From: Pictodentalium vernedei
Taxonomy: Eukaryota > Mollusca > Scaphopoda > Dentaliida > Dentaliidae
Direction of reading: 5' to 3'
Length of the DNA: 64,000 nucleotides
Assembly (NCBI GenBank): GCA_031216915.1
Contig: CM062296.1
Location: forward strand, 58,650,584 to 58,714,583
Positions 20,881-32,504 of this stretch are shown here, piece after piece. The notes under the pieces are model-generated. The model was not told the origin of the DNA. It made no database searches and saw only the letters and a program-made list of their open reading frames with translations. The number at the start of each line of letters is the position of its first letter. The first letter of the stretch is position 1. Both the position numbers and the translations under genes were made by a program.

Positions 20881-21299
20881 CAGTTTTTGGATTAGGATTT
20901 GAAACTGGAGCTTATGGGAGCCGAGCCATATATTGGCTATATTGTTGTTGTGGCGGCAGAGCACAAATCTTTGTGCGGGAAGGCGGACATTGTTTTCAAA
21001 ATGCTTGTCTCAAAATATAGAGTCTGGTCTTTCATCAAAACGATCGCTTTGAGGTGTTCCTACAGGGAGTCATAAACTTAATGATTATATGTTTTAAGGC
21101 AAAAGATATATTTTTAGTTATTCCAGGATTTTGTGATGCCGTCCTGTTATTTTTAGTGTTATGAGACGGGATAATAATATTATTAATTAAAAATTGCTTT
21201 TTAGTAAATGACGTTAAGACAGCATCGCCACCGTGGATTGGTCACTTTCCATGGGTGGGCAAGTTTGCAATGGATGTAATATCAGATTCCACCCAAACA

Positions 21300-21490
21300 C
21301 TAATAAAAGGAAAACACACAACAAAATAATTAAGCTTTGGGCACAACCCTGTTTTTCTGATCTTTTCGGCCATGTTTGGAGAGGGAGAGGGCAGTCCTAA
21401 CCCAAGAATCCTGGTCTCCTGCACCAAATGCAGGCCCCAAAGTTCCGAGCTCCGGAGTTACTACACCCAGTCCCCAAACTCTCCTTCGTA
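21300..21490. repeat. Dispersed repeat, partner at 22290-22410
   Basis: CATGTTTGGAGAGGGAGAGG with CTAACCCAAGAATCCTGG and the GGCCCCAAAG and CCGGAGTT patches recurs as CTATGTTTGGACTGGGTGAGG with CTAACCCATGAATCATGG. Non-coding. The two copies are about 0.9 kb apart in the same orientation. Confidence 0.6.
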
Positions 21491-21660
21491 ATGTTTATTG
21501 TGGATTTTCCTCCATAATGATTATGAATTATATTCCTCACAATAGTGACAAACAGTTTAGGTAGCTGGCCATTAGATAATCATACAATTTACTTACCACA
21601 CTAATCTGCTGCATTGGCAATTCTGTATTAAAATTAGCTTTGTTATCTTACACTAAAAGC

Positions 21661-21812
21661 GGGGGGGGGGGGGGGGGGGGTGAAATATGGGCTCCACGGT
21701 TAATTCTGTGACGGGCCACTTTCAAAAGTTGATGAATTCTGAAGGTATCTGCCGCGAGTGCCGAAGTCACAAAAATGATAGTGGGAAGGATGCGGGGGGG
21801 GGGGGGGGGGTG
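21661..21812. repeat. Two poly-G tracts
   Basis: Runs of about 19 and 14 G's near 21662-21680 and 21797-21811 on the plus strand. Comparable runs recur through the window (for example near 832, 23967, 45652, 46937, 50235, 59860 and 61826). Confidence 0.9.
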
Positions 21813-22684
21813 GTTCAACCCAAATTTTTAAAATGAGTTATTAAATGAGACCCTCTGACGCTTTGGGATAAAAAAAACATTCAATTGTTTGGCCGATTTG
21901 TAGCAGCATGTTTCAAATTTCTAAGTTCATCAGTGAGTATCCAGTGATCTAGAGTTATAGCTGTTGACGGCACAATCCTTGACGTGATAACTTCAAGTTG
22001 ATTTAAAAAAGTTATTTCTTCAAGAATCATACAACCGTTGGTCAAGTGAACAGCTCTATTCACGATTCAGCCCCATTCTGAACTGTTGGCACAGGAATCA
22101 GACCATGGAGAGGGGAACCCAAACATGGCCTAACGGTCTCTGGCCCAGGGAAGAGTGAGGTGAGCCTAAAAAAGGCCCGGGCGTTTTGGGTGGGAGACAT
22201 TGACGTAGGTCAGACCCCGGGGTCCCCCAAAACGGGCATGAAAAGGCCATTCCCTACTACTCACGTCCTTGAAAGCACTACCAAAACCAAACAATTAAAA
22301 CACAGTATTTCAGGCTATGTTTGGACTGGGTGAGGCCTAACCCATGAATCATGGACTCCTGAGCCAAACCCGGGCCCCAAAGATTTCCGGACCCCGGAGT
22401 TCCACCGTCCCTCCCTCGGCCCTGGTTGCACTGCTGTACTAGTCGTGAGACTAGTCGTGTTACAGATGTAAATAAGAAGAAAGCCAATTATTGTCTATTT
22501 AAAAGTTTTGCTTTCAGTGTAATATTTCAACGTTTTGGCTGGAGATATGTGGACACAATTGTTTTTATGTCATAATCCATCCATTGAAAATGGTACATAT
22601 ATAGGCTCACATATGCAACATATACTATTCTTGTCACAATCCATATAAACTACAGCATAGGAAAACATGTGATGGCGATTTATT
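21813..22684. other. Unassigned stretch with one repeat copy
   Basis: Apart from the repeat match at 22290-22410, no gene or element end is recognised. Confidence 0.5.
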
Positions 22685-23950
22685 TTGGGTAAAGCAAGTA
22701 GTAATACGTTTTCGGAATTTTTTACTGATTTATGTTACACATTCTTCGTGTGTGGGTGTGTTTGGTTGTTTTTATCAGTGGTTTTGGTATTTGTAAACAT
22801 GGTCGGAAAGTGTTCTTCTGGTGTTCAGACGAAGGTAAGTATGGTTAGTGAAGCTCTACAAGGAGATCAATGGTCGGGAGCAGGTCGTCCGGTGAGTTCC
22901 AATGTGATCTATGTGTCAGTAGGCACAGAGAGCACATTAGAACTCAAGGGACGAGGTGGAGGTGGTAGATACTACTTCAGTTGGAAAAGGGGTGAGGTGG
23001 AGGAGCAGGGGACTGAAGGAAGTGTGTTCTGTCGTATGGTGGACGGTGATCGGCCAATCAAACAATGTAAGTTGCAGGTGTTACAGGATAAATGGCGTCT
23101 GAAGAGAGAAGCAGGGAGGAGAGAAAGATGTAGTTGTAGCAGGAAGCAACATTATACGCGGAATAGATAAGGTTGTCTGTGGTCTGGACAGCACAATGTG
23201 TGTTGTTTTGTGTCTCCCTCGGACGAAGGTTAAAGATCTCTAAAAGACATGGTGGATGGTATTGTGGAGGAGTCAGGATCATATCCCGTGTTGGTACATG
23301 TAGGTCTAACAAAAATACGGGAGGGGAGATCAGTAAGACTGATGGACACATACAGGGATTTAGTTACTAAACTGCTCAGTTGTGTCTGGGATCCTTCCCG
23401 CCCTAGGCGCTGGGGATGAGCGCCATTCATGGACCATGACATTGAATGAGGATTTGGGTGAGTACTATGCTGGACTTCAAAAGTGAGCTCTGTCTGAAGA
23501 TTGTGTACAGGGATGTAAGATGTAAGGGCAAATGGGGAAATGGTCCTGTATATGAACGTCAGAAGAACACTATTCGACTATATTCTCAGATACTGATTTA
23601 TGAAGGGAGATGATAGAGGTAGAAGTGGAACAATGAGGATACAAGAAATTGATTACAGTTACTATCAGGTTCACCAATCCAGTAAAAAGCCAAGGAAAAC
23701 TTTGAGAGGGGACTCAAAAATGATGCGATTTTGGCGATGTTTGAACAAACATGGAAACCAAAGCTTGTGAATGTTCACATGGAGGCCAATGTCCATGAAA
23801 TGGCAGATGTCATTGTTGGGAGCCTATTAGATGCAGGGGAGGAAAGTAAAGGAAAGATCAAGGTGCCAACACGGACAATTGTGTAACACGGACGGTAAAC
23901 TGACGAAAGGCCATAAAGGACAGAAAAGTCAGATCTGCTCGTTCTCAATC
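22685..23950 (+). pseudogene. CR1-like LINE, ORF1 and endonuclease remnant
   Basis: The 161-codon frame at 22685-23170 has a hydrophobic start then basic sequence and aligns poorly but in position with ORF1 of the copy at 39667. Downstream, VVVAGSNIIRGIDKVVCG and VLVHVGLTKIREGRSVRL match the SGNH-esterase part of that ORF1. From about 23490 the sequence matches the ORF2 endonuclease (RDVRCKGKWGNG) with an internal deletion. It stops near 23950. It is a dead copy with many breaks. Confidence 0.75.
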
Positions 23951-23984
23951 TCATCAGTACCGGTTGGTGGGGGGGGGGGGGGGC

Positions 23985-24360
23985 GGCCGCTGAATTGTCG
24001 CGTGAGAATGCCTTGGTTACCCCTGTACTCCCAACTACCCCCCTGTTCCTACGCTTATTCTCTCCTCCCCAAAACTCGGAGACGAACTGTTTGATAACAT
24101 CCCTTGCCCAATTCTTCCCAATCTATCCGATTAGCCAGAATACTGACTCTCCCCTTTGAGTCTCTCACTAACCACATGTCCTGTATTCTCCCACCCCACT
24201 TCCCAATTATACTCCCAGTGAATCTTATTCTTTTAGACTGGTATTTTGGGCACTCTAGAAGTGTTTCAGGGTCTCCACCACGCATAAATTACACATCTGG
24301 CACTCCTTTTGTCTGTTTTTCCTGATTTTTACCCTCAGCTCCGGGGACAGAGACCAGGCC
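23985..24360 (-). pseudogene. CR1-like LINE 3' fragment
   Basis: Minus strand: family terminus CGGCCGCTGAATTGTCGCG and CCTTGGTTACC (plus-strand reading), then codons for LLECPKYQSKRIRFTGSI upstream. It is 5'-truncated near 24360. A poly-G run separates it from the plus-strand fragment ending at 23950. Confidence 0.8.
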
Positions 24361-25267
24361 TGGAAGAAGATACAGTCAATTTCTATCCAAACTGAAACCT
24401 TACTGAAGAGTTAGGTTCCACATATTAACTGCTTGAGACGACATATTCACTACTTCAGATATACGCCTATAAACGCATCTACCTACAATATATATTCTGT
24501 ACGCGAAAGCATTTTTATAGGCCTACAGCAGTGTCGTTTTGGACTGGCAGTAATCCACGCACGGTCAGTAATATCCACGTATCCACGTTTGCGTTTATCA
24601 GGTAACAAAAATCATCATCAGCAAAATTTTATTTAATGAAGCACCGGGTTGTACCCGATGCTTCGTTAATTACATTTTAGATGATTATTCTTATAAATAG
24701 TGTTTGAAATCTAATATCATTGCATCCGTGGAAATATTGCCCAGATGTGGAAAGTGACCAGTCCATGGCGGCCTAAATGTAGCCCGTTCGCCAAACCTGT
24801 TTTTCATCTTCAAAGCAAATAAAATTAATATTTAAAAGCACATGTATTTATTCTCTAGCGAAAGTGATTTGGTTTGTAAAGCATAATTACGACTGACAGA
24901 TATTCCAAATACAGCATCAAGGCATGCATTTGGAGAAGGCATGTCTTGATAATATAGTTGGAATATTTTATAAGACAAGACAGTGGGGGGAAAAGGTGAC
25001 TTTGCACCCCACCCCAAGAGAACATTTCGCGACGCCCCTTCTTAAAACGAGACAGATAAACTGATTTTGCGACAACAAATACAATATATTTCTACAAGTA
25101 CCTTAAATTTAAGTTCGCTGGTTTGTAGTTCAGTAAGAGAATTCGGAGTAAAAGCCCAGGAATTGAAATACGTCCATGTTAGCTGTAGCCGACACGTGGC
25201 TCCAAACGTAGAAATCAGACAGCTTACAAAAAACAATGTAGAACAAATTCGAAAGAATGAATGAAAC

Positions 25268-25640
25268 GTTTCAAATTCGCTCGTTCATATTGGTGATATA
25301 TATACCATTACTCATATAAACACATTCCAATCTCATCTCACTTGTCAGAGTCTCTGTCATGAGTTCAACTCACGTCAACTCTTCTGTCACGAACGCCTGT
25401 TTTTTAATCTCCCCAACTTGTGAAAACAACTTCACACGAATGAAAATAACACCTAATTTCGTAATACTGATTAAAATACTTTTGTCATTACAACCTATTG
25501 TCCGATGCCTCTTGACCGGTCTTTGAATCCACCAAAGATAGTCTGAGTTTTGCATGTTGGAAACCTTTGTTCATGGATTTGCAAGTTCAATTTTAAGAGT
25601 GATAGAATTGGTGATTATTTTTTTGCTATAATGTTTTAAA
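25268..25640. repeat. Dispersed repeat, partner of 14440-14850
   Basis: Same orientation and order of matching blocks as the partner, including CTGTCACGAACGCCTGTTTT and CTTGACCGGTCTTTGAAT. It directly precedes a CR1 fragment. It contains no coding sequence. Confidence 0.7.
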
Positions 25641-25864
25641 TGGAAAAAAAACTTATGCATAATATACAATATATATACATGAGGACAGAATACATACAGT
25701 TATACATTTTACGTTACCAAAGTATTGTTGGCTATTTACAAGTCAATCGTTGCTTCTTGGAATAAATACTTTAAATAACTCAATTTCTTTCTTATATTTT
25801 CTGCCTTGCCGACTGGATACAGATATATGGAATACAATTCTATGTTTCTATTCGATTGTAGAGT

Positions 25865-26213
25865 TCATAGCACGAAAGTGGTAAAGAGCTTGGAAACCCT
25901 GCAGCACGATGCAGGCCGATGGATAAATGGATCGAGTAATGCCGCAGCACTTGAAGCAATCAAGGGCGAGCTTGGGTGGATGATGATCAAGGACACGATA
26001 GACTTATTGAAACTCGGTTATCTTAATTATTTGCTAAATCTTCCCGACAGCCGATGGTGTAAAGTAATGTTCCAGAGAATTTTCAACTCAAGTATCAAGA
26101 CAGAGTGGTTGGCCCAAGTGAGGGAGCTAATAGGGAACTACTCATTGGAGATCTCAGATCTAGACGTTGGGGCAAACCAGGGTGAACAAATCGCCAGAGA
26201 AAGGGTAAAGGAG
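25865..26213 (+). pseudogene. CR1-like LINE, C-terminal part before an insertion
   Basis: Translation DAGRWINGSSNAAALEAIKG, then DTIDLLKLGYLNYLLNLPDSRW and SLEISDLDVGANQG aligns with residues about 785-885 of the intact copy at 32498. It breaks at TAAAGGAG (26206-26213) and resumes at 26956. Confidence 0.85.
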
Positions 26214-26947
26214 TAAAAGAAAATCGTTCAGTCGTTGACCTTGTCCAGGATTATATTATAGCTTCAAAGCGCTTCTAGTAAGTGTAAATAGATGCGTGCA
26301 TGCAAGAGCACGTGAGAGTGCATGAATGTATGCATATGTATGTAAATATATATGTTTGTGTGTGCGTTTATGTGGATGCGTATGTATGTTAAGTATGTAT
26401 ATGTGTGTGCATGCGTGCGTGCTAGTATGTGTGTCTGTATGTATGTATATGTATGCGTGCGTGCGTATATGTATCGTCGACTGAGTGCTGGAGTGTTCTA
26501 TGTCCCACAGGGGACATAGAGCGTTCTAGCACTCGGGCGACGATATGTATCTGTGTATATATGTATGTATATGTGTAAGAACGTAGACGTCTTCCCTATG
26601 CACAGTTCATATCCAACTTGTACGTGTGCTGTGACTACAGTCTACTTGTATTCTCTGTAATACTAGATGAGTTACCGGATCAGTTTGCACCCAGGTTGGC
26701 TTCTTGCTTTCTTTCTTCATTCCAATATTCTCTTTTTTCCTACAGTACCCCTCATGTTAATTTCCATGGTTTAAACAATATAAATGAAACTGTACGAGTG
26801 TCATTAATCCGATTATATCATTATATTGTAAATGTCAAACGTGGAAACGACCTTTTTATAAGCTCTTTAGCTTTCTGTCGGATCCACCATCAACAATGTT
26901 GTACTTTGTATCTCTAGAAATGTTGAACAAATAAATATTGTTTAAAC
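26214..26947 (+). mobile_element. LINE 3' fragment inserted in a CR1 copy, 8-bp target duplication
   Basis: TAAAGGAG stands at 26206-26213 and 26948-26955, so this is a clean insertion. The right end is AATAAATATTGTTTAAAC, the tail of the AGTTTAAAC family. The left half is a TATG/TGTG-rich low-complexity tract with a quasi-palindrome at 26473-26543. No intact coding remains. Confidence 0.8.
26473..26543. repeat. Quasi-palindrome, about 35-bp arms
   Basis: ATCGTCGACTGAGTGCTGGA and TGTTCTATGTCCC pair with GGGACATAGAGCGTTCTAGC and ACTCGGGCGACGAT, with a few mismatches. It lies in a TG-rich tract. No family member was seen elsewhere in the window. Confidence 0.8.
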
Positions 26948-26955
26948 TAAAGGAG

Positions 26956-27480
26956 GATGGTAACCTTAATTGGCGAGAGGGCGTCAAATCAAAAAGGTCT
27001 TTGGGTGGCCTGCGTAATAAAATTTAGCCCGGTTGTGAAGAGTATCTTGATGGCACCTTTGGGGTGTCACTGCTGTTCAAGTTGAGGTCGCGGTCCATGC
27101 AGTTCAGAGGAAAAATGGGGAAAAACAGTGAAAAGTAGTGGCAGATGCGTAATTTAGGCGTGGGGATACTTTCTGGAACACTTTCTTCTAGAATGCCCAA
27201 AATACGAGTCTAAAAGAATAGGATTCACTGGGAGTGTAATGGGCGAGTGGGATGGGAGAATGAAGGACATGTGGTTAGTGCGAGACTCAGAGGAGAGGGT
27301 TAGTATGCTAATCGGAGAGATTAGGAAGAATGGGTCAAAGGATGACAGCGAGCAGTTTGTCTCCGAGTCTTGTGAGGAGAGAAGAAGCGTGTGGATAGGG
27401 AGGCTGTTGTCAGTACATAGGTAACCAAGGCCTTCTCATCCGAGGACAGCGACAAATCAGCGGTCGGCCAAAGTGTTAAT
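26956..27480 (+). pseudogene. CR1-like LINE, 3' end after the insertion
   Basis: Continues the 25865-26213 fragment: NLNWREGVKSKRSLGGLR-like codons, then EYLDGTFGV, and the terminus AACCAAGGCCTTCTCATCCG with GCGACAAATCAGCG. The tail reads GTTAATATTATA, a variant of the (TTA)n end. Several frame breaks. Confidence 0.85.
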
Positions 27481-27489
27481 ATTATATCT

Positions 27490-28190
27490 AACTAGCCATG
27501 AAAAGGATGGGATTTGTTTCCTTTGCATGCTAGTGTAGATGTATTCTTTGTAAAGTAATAAACACGTATCACAGAAAATCGGTCTATCTACGTAGAGTGT
27601 TGGACGTAAAAATATTTCGTTTTTCATTGTATTAATATGTAAAGTAAAGGATGAGTTGATGTTCATTTTTTCTGCCATTCTTAGTAATATTGTTTTTGAG
27701 TAAGAACACTCGAAGAATAAGTGAGTAATAGTTTCTTTAACATTTCCGAAAAAAGAGCAGAGTTCTGTTTCGGACAGCTTGCATTTAAAAAGCTTGCATG
27801 TAAATAGCATTCTAGGATTAATTTTGAAATGCAATGTTTGTAAATTGGTATCATCTGTCGCTGTAAATCCTTGTTTTTATACAAATAGTTTCATTTTGTA
27901 GGTCATTCCATTTTTCCTGGATAAGTTTTGGCTCCTTTTAAAATTTCATGAGGAAGGTAGGATAAAAGTTAGGGTTTACCTTTTTATATTAATTTTGGTC
28001 GTTAATCATTGATTCTGAGATATACTCAGTTTTTTTTTATTATTTGATAATTTATTTTTCCATGATCCCGGTATAGCATTAACGTATATAGTAGGTGGTG
28101 AATGGAATATCGAGATCGTATTTGTGTTTATAATCATGAAAATTAGTAAAAAGAGCCTCTTTCATTCACAATGTCATTTATAAAAACATG
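27490..28190 (-). pseudogene. LINE C-terminal remnant, L1/Tx1-like by resemblance
   Basis: The 125-codon minus frame (27457-27834) contains LHFKINPRMLFTCKLF, SETELCSFFGNVKETITHLF and FECSYSKTILLRM. The pattern C..F....ETI.HLF..C is the zinc-binding end of L1- or Tx1-type RT proteins. Upstream (to about 28190) only scattered coding-like pieces remain. It starts directly after the CR1 tail. Confidence 0.5.
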
Positions 28191-28461
28191 TTCTTCGGCT
28201 GCACCAGCAGGCATAGAAAAACTTCTTTTTATATATTTATTATAAAATAGTGGTTGTGCAAGTATCTCGATAGAGGTTGTGGGCTCAGGTTCTTTTAAAA
28301 TTGACCAGGAACGGATGACTCATCTCCAAAAAGGATTCAAATGCTTCGCAACCTTTAATAAACCGTCTTTCGTCAGAATCACCAACGTTGATTGTAACAA
28401 ATTGCCTCTTGTGTATACAATGTACAACACTTACACGTAACTTTACATGATAGCGACAATA

Positions 28462-28623
28462 GTTCCTTGCTGGGATTCGAGTACGACTTTTATCCGCGAG
28501 TGGGGTGCGCTGAGGATTATTTTACAAGGCGTAAGCCGAGTGAAGTGATCCGCGCGGCCCAGGAGGGACCGCGCGGATTACTTCACTCCGCTTACGCCTT
28601 GTGAAATAATCCGAGCAGTGAAC
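28462..28623. mobile_element. 162-bp foldback element
   Basis: Ends GTTCCTTGCTGGGATTCGAG and AATAATCCGAGCAGTGAAC are imperfect inverted repeats. The interior is a strong palindrome around AAGTGATCCGCGCGGCCCAG. The left end matches the sequence at 37553 (GTTCACTGCTCGGATTCGTG), so a small family exists. Confidence 0.7.
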
Positions 28624-28728
28624 GTTTGTATTTATAGTTAGTCTGTGTGAACACAGAGACTATTGTTTTTGTACGGTTTCTTTTTCTTTTTTTTTCTTCT
28701 TCTTTATTGTTTTTCTTCTTCTTCTTAG

Positions 28729-30388
28729 TTTAAACAATATTTATTGACAGAAACACTGCAGTTGCATACAATATAGTTTACAACAATAACAGAAAAAAAA
28801 CAAAAACATACAGATACAATTTTAAGATAATGGATGCAGTATACAGTTATATGAAAAAATGAAGCAAAATGATGAAGGGATTCAACAGAAAGCTTAATGC
28901 TTATATTAGTCGTCTCCCGTGGGTCTTTAAGTTACTGAGTACATGTAGCATGACCTGCTGGCGGAACACCAAATACAGATTGTTTAAACTGTATGTGAAA
29001 AGATTTTAGAATAGCTAGATAAGTAGAGTAAAATAAGGTGTTGAAGACTGATAAGTGAAGAAAAGGGGAGAGGGCTGAAAAGATAAGAGAAGTGAAACCA
29101 ACTTGAAATTAAACTTAACCATGTCAAAAATCGAACTAAATTCAAAACACTGGATAGAGGGCACTGACGTAATTAATGCAGCATTCAAACCCTTGAGATG
29201 ACGTAACTACTGAGGTGGAGGGGCAATCGCGAAGTAACCAACAGTGACAGCAGGTCGGAGTCAAAGTTGATTTTATTGTGAACTCAATGAAAGAAGTTCA
29301 AAGGGCGGTGATGGCGGTACATACGGATAACATCGATCTGTGTGTGTAGCCGTAGTTTACCACGACATGGATAACCCTTCACCCAACGCTGGTAGAAGTC
29401 GATAATCACAAAATAAGTTCTTAAATAGCTAAACTTTCACTACCCTTGCCACAAGATCACCACCCATAACCCCTCACCAGGACGAGCCCAACAAGCTCCC
29501 TCCAATGAGGTATCACAAGCTATGTTCCTTGGACAAAAAAATGAAAACATAACAACATCTGAATGATGATTTTTGTGTACAGCACTGGGCGGTCTTAGCT
29601 ACTATGTTGGTCAGGGGAGTAATGGTACAATTCACCTACGCAAACCGTTTCGTTCCCATGATATATTCCTGGACCGTTTCAAAAACTAAGCGATTTGCAT
29701 CTTCACTTAAGAGCTCGGACCCTTGCAATAGTGTAGTTAAATTCACAGGATACGGTATTCGCTCGATAGTGTTTGTCCGGACAGTTGAGTAGAGCTGACA
29801 TGACACCAAAAAATGGTCCGTCGATTCGACTGTTCCACACTGACAGTTAGGCGATGGTGTCAGGTGGTTTGCATGTAAGTGAGAGTTAGGGTTACTACAA
29901 CGCAGTCGCAGTCTGCAGTGGTATATCTGTGCCGAACGACACTTAGCAGTACTGAAACATGAAGGTGGACGTTGGTTTGCACGATTTAGGAATCTCTTAA
30001 AGTGGCTAATCGAACTATTTTGTCGAACAGGCAATGGGATGTTATTCCATTGAGTAGTTACATCGGGAATAAATGACGATCGATATAATTGTGTGCGACA
30101 GAAGGGAACGAGGTGGTTGTCACTTGTACGTAGCACGTGACTCGAGTTGGTTGCTGATATGACAGGAGGCACCTTGTTTGATAGATATGGCGGTGTTATA
30201 TGGTGGTACATTTTAAAGAACTGCATTAGCTTGTGATTCCGGCGTCTATCCCGAAGTGTTTCCCAACCAGTTTCAGTATAAAGGAGGGCTTTACTAGAGT
30301 TTAAGGTTGCTCCTGTAACGATTCTGTGAGCAGCTATTTGAATCTTCTCGATGTCAGCGGCATTTGTTTCAGTACAGTTGTCCCACAC
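28729..30388 (-). pseudogene. 5'-truncated LINE in a (CTT)n microsatellite
   Basis: The 250-codon frame (29636-30388) is the C-terminal region of a Jockey/CR1-group RT: AAHRIVTGATLNSSKALLY, TETGWETLRDRRRNHKL, then CRLRLRCSNPNSHLHANHL and CQCGTVESTDHFLVSC, ending near TKRFA. The 3' untranslated region ends in AGTTTAAACAATATTTATTG at 28729. CTT-rich tracts border both ends (28680-28728 and 30389-30424), so the target was a microsatellite. A TTAA-type MITE sits in the 3' untranslated region. Confidence 0.8.
29371..29622. mobile_element. TTAA-type foldback MITE, diverged copy d
   Basis: ATAACCCTTCACCCAACGCT at the left, CTATGTTGGTCAGGGGAGTAA at the right, with a central CATAACCCCTCACCAGGACG segment. 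It is diverged from copies a-c at many positions, so it is older. It lies just downstream of the LINE stop codon. Confidence 0.65.
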
Positions 30389-30730
30389 TTCTTCTTCTTC
30401 TTCCTCCTCTTCTTCTTCTTTTTATTCTCCTGTCTTCTGTCTTCTATGCACTTCCTTGTCCTCACGATAACTCGAAAACGAATTGTCCTATCTCGCTGAT
30501 TTTTGGAATACTGGTAGACATTCACAACTTCTCGGCCACTTATGTTTTTCAGGTCGCTAGAGCCATTGAGTATGGCCCAGTAGGCCACAGGGTTTTCACA
30601 GGCTCCAATTTCCTGATACAGTAAATTCTCTCCAAGCAATACAATGTTATGTTCACACTGGAGACTCTGTCAAAATGAAATCTGACCTTGTCATTTTAAT
30701 GGGATGTAAGTTCCTGAAACTAAGTTGAGA

Positions 30731-31310
30731 GAAACCTTTGTCTTGCAAGGAAATAAATTCTAAATTATTCAGTTCACTGCTTTTAACCCTCTCCAGACTT
30801 CTATGTGGATTGCACATATTTTATTTCAGGCAGAATAAAGTTAACCCTTTCCATAAAACTGCACTGAATAATTGTTGAAACCTATTAATACTGACATGGT
30901 CGACTGTACTGTTAACTGTGTTAGTGCTATGACTGTTTAAAACTCATTTTGTTAGAGGAGTTCTATAGTCTTCTATAGTCTTTCACTGTGCACGTTTCGG
31001 TCTTACCGAGTGAAACTCTTTGTCTTGCAAGGAAATAAATTATAAATTATGCAGTTCAATGCTTTTAACCATCTCAAGACTTCAATGTGGATTGCACATA
31101 TTTTATCTCAGACACAATGCAGTTAACCCTTTCCATAAAACTGCACTGAATAATTGTTGAAACCTATCACAAAACTGTCAGCATGCCAGTGACAATGCAA
31201 TACTGATATGGTCGATTGCACTGTTAACTGTGTCAGTGCTATGACTGTTTAAAACGCATTTGTTAGAGGAGTTCTATAGTCTTTCACTGTGCTCGGCTCG
31301 TTCTCACCGA
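30731..31310. repeat. Tandem duplication, about 281-bp period
   Basis: TTGTCTTGCAAGGAAATAAA near 30739 recurs near 31020, and all that follows (AACTGCACTGAATAATTGTT, GTTAGAGGAGTTCTATAGTC and so on) recurs in order. The second unit has about 30 extra bases. No open frame of note. A short TTAA MITE-like end (TTAACCCTTTCCATAAAACTG) occurs in both units but lacks a partner. Confidence 0.85.
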
Positions 31311-31500
31311 GAGTGCACAAACCTTTGGTGCCAAAGTGCCATTAAGCGAATGTCTCTGATTTGTGCCGTTCCATCCCTCCGGAGTGCAAAAGCAGGTACT
31401 CTCAGCTGAGAAACTTTAATGTCTTCCGCTTTATTTTCTTAACATTTAATTCTATGTGGAATGGGCACCCTTCCAGTGTGCCTTCAAAAGTACGAGATTA

Positions 31501-31581
31501 TTAACCCTTTAGCCAACATAACGGCGAAAACTGGTCAACATTACTCACAGAAACGTCTAGTCAGTTTTAATTACCTTTCAC
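31501..31581. mobile_element. TTAA-type MITE, left part (split copy e)
   Basis: TTAACCCTTTAGCCAACATA starts a MITE of the TTAA family that is broken at TAATTACCTTTCAC (31568-31581) by a LINE. It continues at 35825 with TAATTACCTTTTCAT. Confidence 0.7.
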
Positions 31582-32504
31582 TTAGTTTAAACAATATTTA
31601 TTTTCAACTATCGATGGGTACAGCATAGAATGTAAAGATTTTGTGGATTCGACAGAAAGCCAGTGGCTTGTACAAGGTCGTTTCCACATGATTGATTAAT
31701 TACATATAATATCATCGAGAAACAGCTATACAATAAGTTAAATCCATACCGTTAGCTGCTTTACTAATTTGAGATACAGTTTGACACACATGTAGGTTGG
31801 AAACACATTTATGAATTTAGGGAATATAGAAGAAAGAGAGCAGTCAAAGATGAAGATAGCAATGCAGTAAATAGGCCTACTGAGAGGCTACAATTTATAA
31901 GCCGCCGCTCTGCACAGAACGGAAGCCATGGCCTCCGATATGGGCAGTGCGTCGACCACTATGAACGCTGGATGTGTGACGATGCCACTTACTTGGCTGT
32001 ATTCTCGCGTGGGAGTATTGTCAGACAATCTAGGTAACTATAGTGAGACTATTGGTAGCAAGACAAGATTAGGGAACGGACGACACAGTCATAGCTCACA
32101 TAGTGAACAGCTATAACCGATAAAGTGCTTAGTCAAATGTAGCCAAACCTTAAATGAAAGAATTATGAAAATCTGAGGAATGTCCTTTTGGATATGGCTG
32201 CGACTTGTGGCCCTCCCCGCCCCCAGAATCACACTGGCCGCATGAGCATGTTCGCACAATCGCAGGCGTCTACCCGGAAAAGCTCAAGTGTACCAAATGC
32301 TTTAGTGTATGTTTTCAGTTATTATTTTTAGTGGAATGAGACGAAAGCGTTGAACGTTCTGGGCGCCATCAGGACTTAATGTAATATTTCAAGATGACTT
32401 TAACACATAAATCTGTGACGGAGATAGGCATATCAAGACTTGGTGGTTCAGTTAAATCTTGCAGAAAGGATAATAAATTTTTCAACACCTTCGAAAATTG
32501 CTCG
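31582..32504 (-). pseudogene. LINE (AGTTTAAAC tail family), 3' part
   Basis: The tail AGTTTAAACAATATTTATTT at about 31584 ends a minus-strand LINE. Near 32330-32470 the minus translation KVLKNLLSFLQDLTEPPSLD with a stop at IKS is its C-terminus. The upstream codons continue at 35693-35824 beyond a CR1 insertion. Target duplication TAATTACCTTTYCAY at 31568 and 35825. Confidence 0.7.

Noticed and set aside
22685-24360. Twin-priming inversion of one CR1 copy
   Set aside because: In twin priming the 3' terminus lies at the outer edge. Here the minus-strand fragment's 3' terminus faces the inside, so two separate insertions are likelier.
31928-32116. 62-codon plus frame starting MASDMGSA
   Set aside because: Lies in the 3' region of a minus-strand LINE and has no family resemblance.
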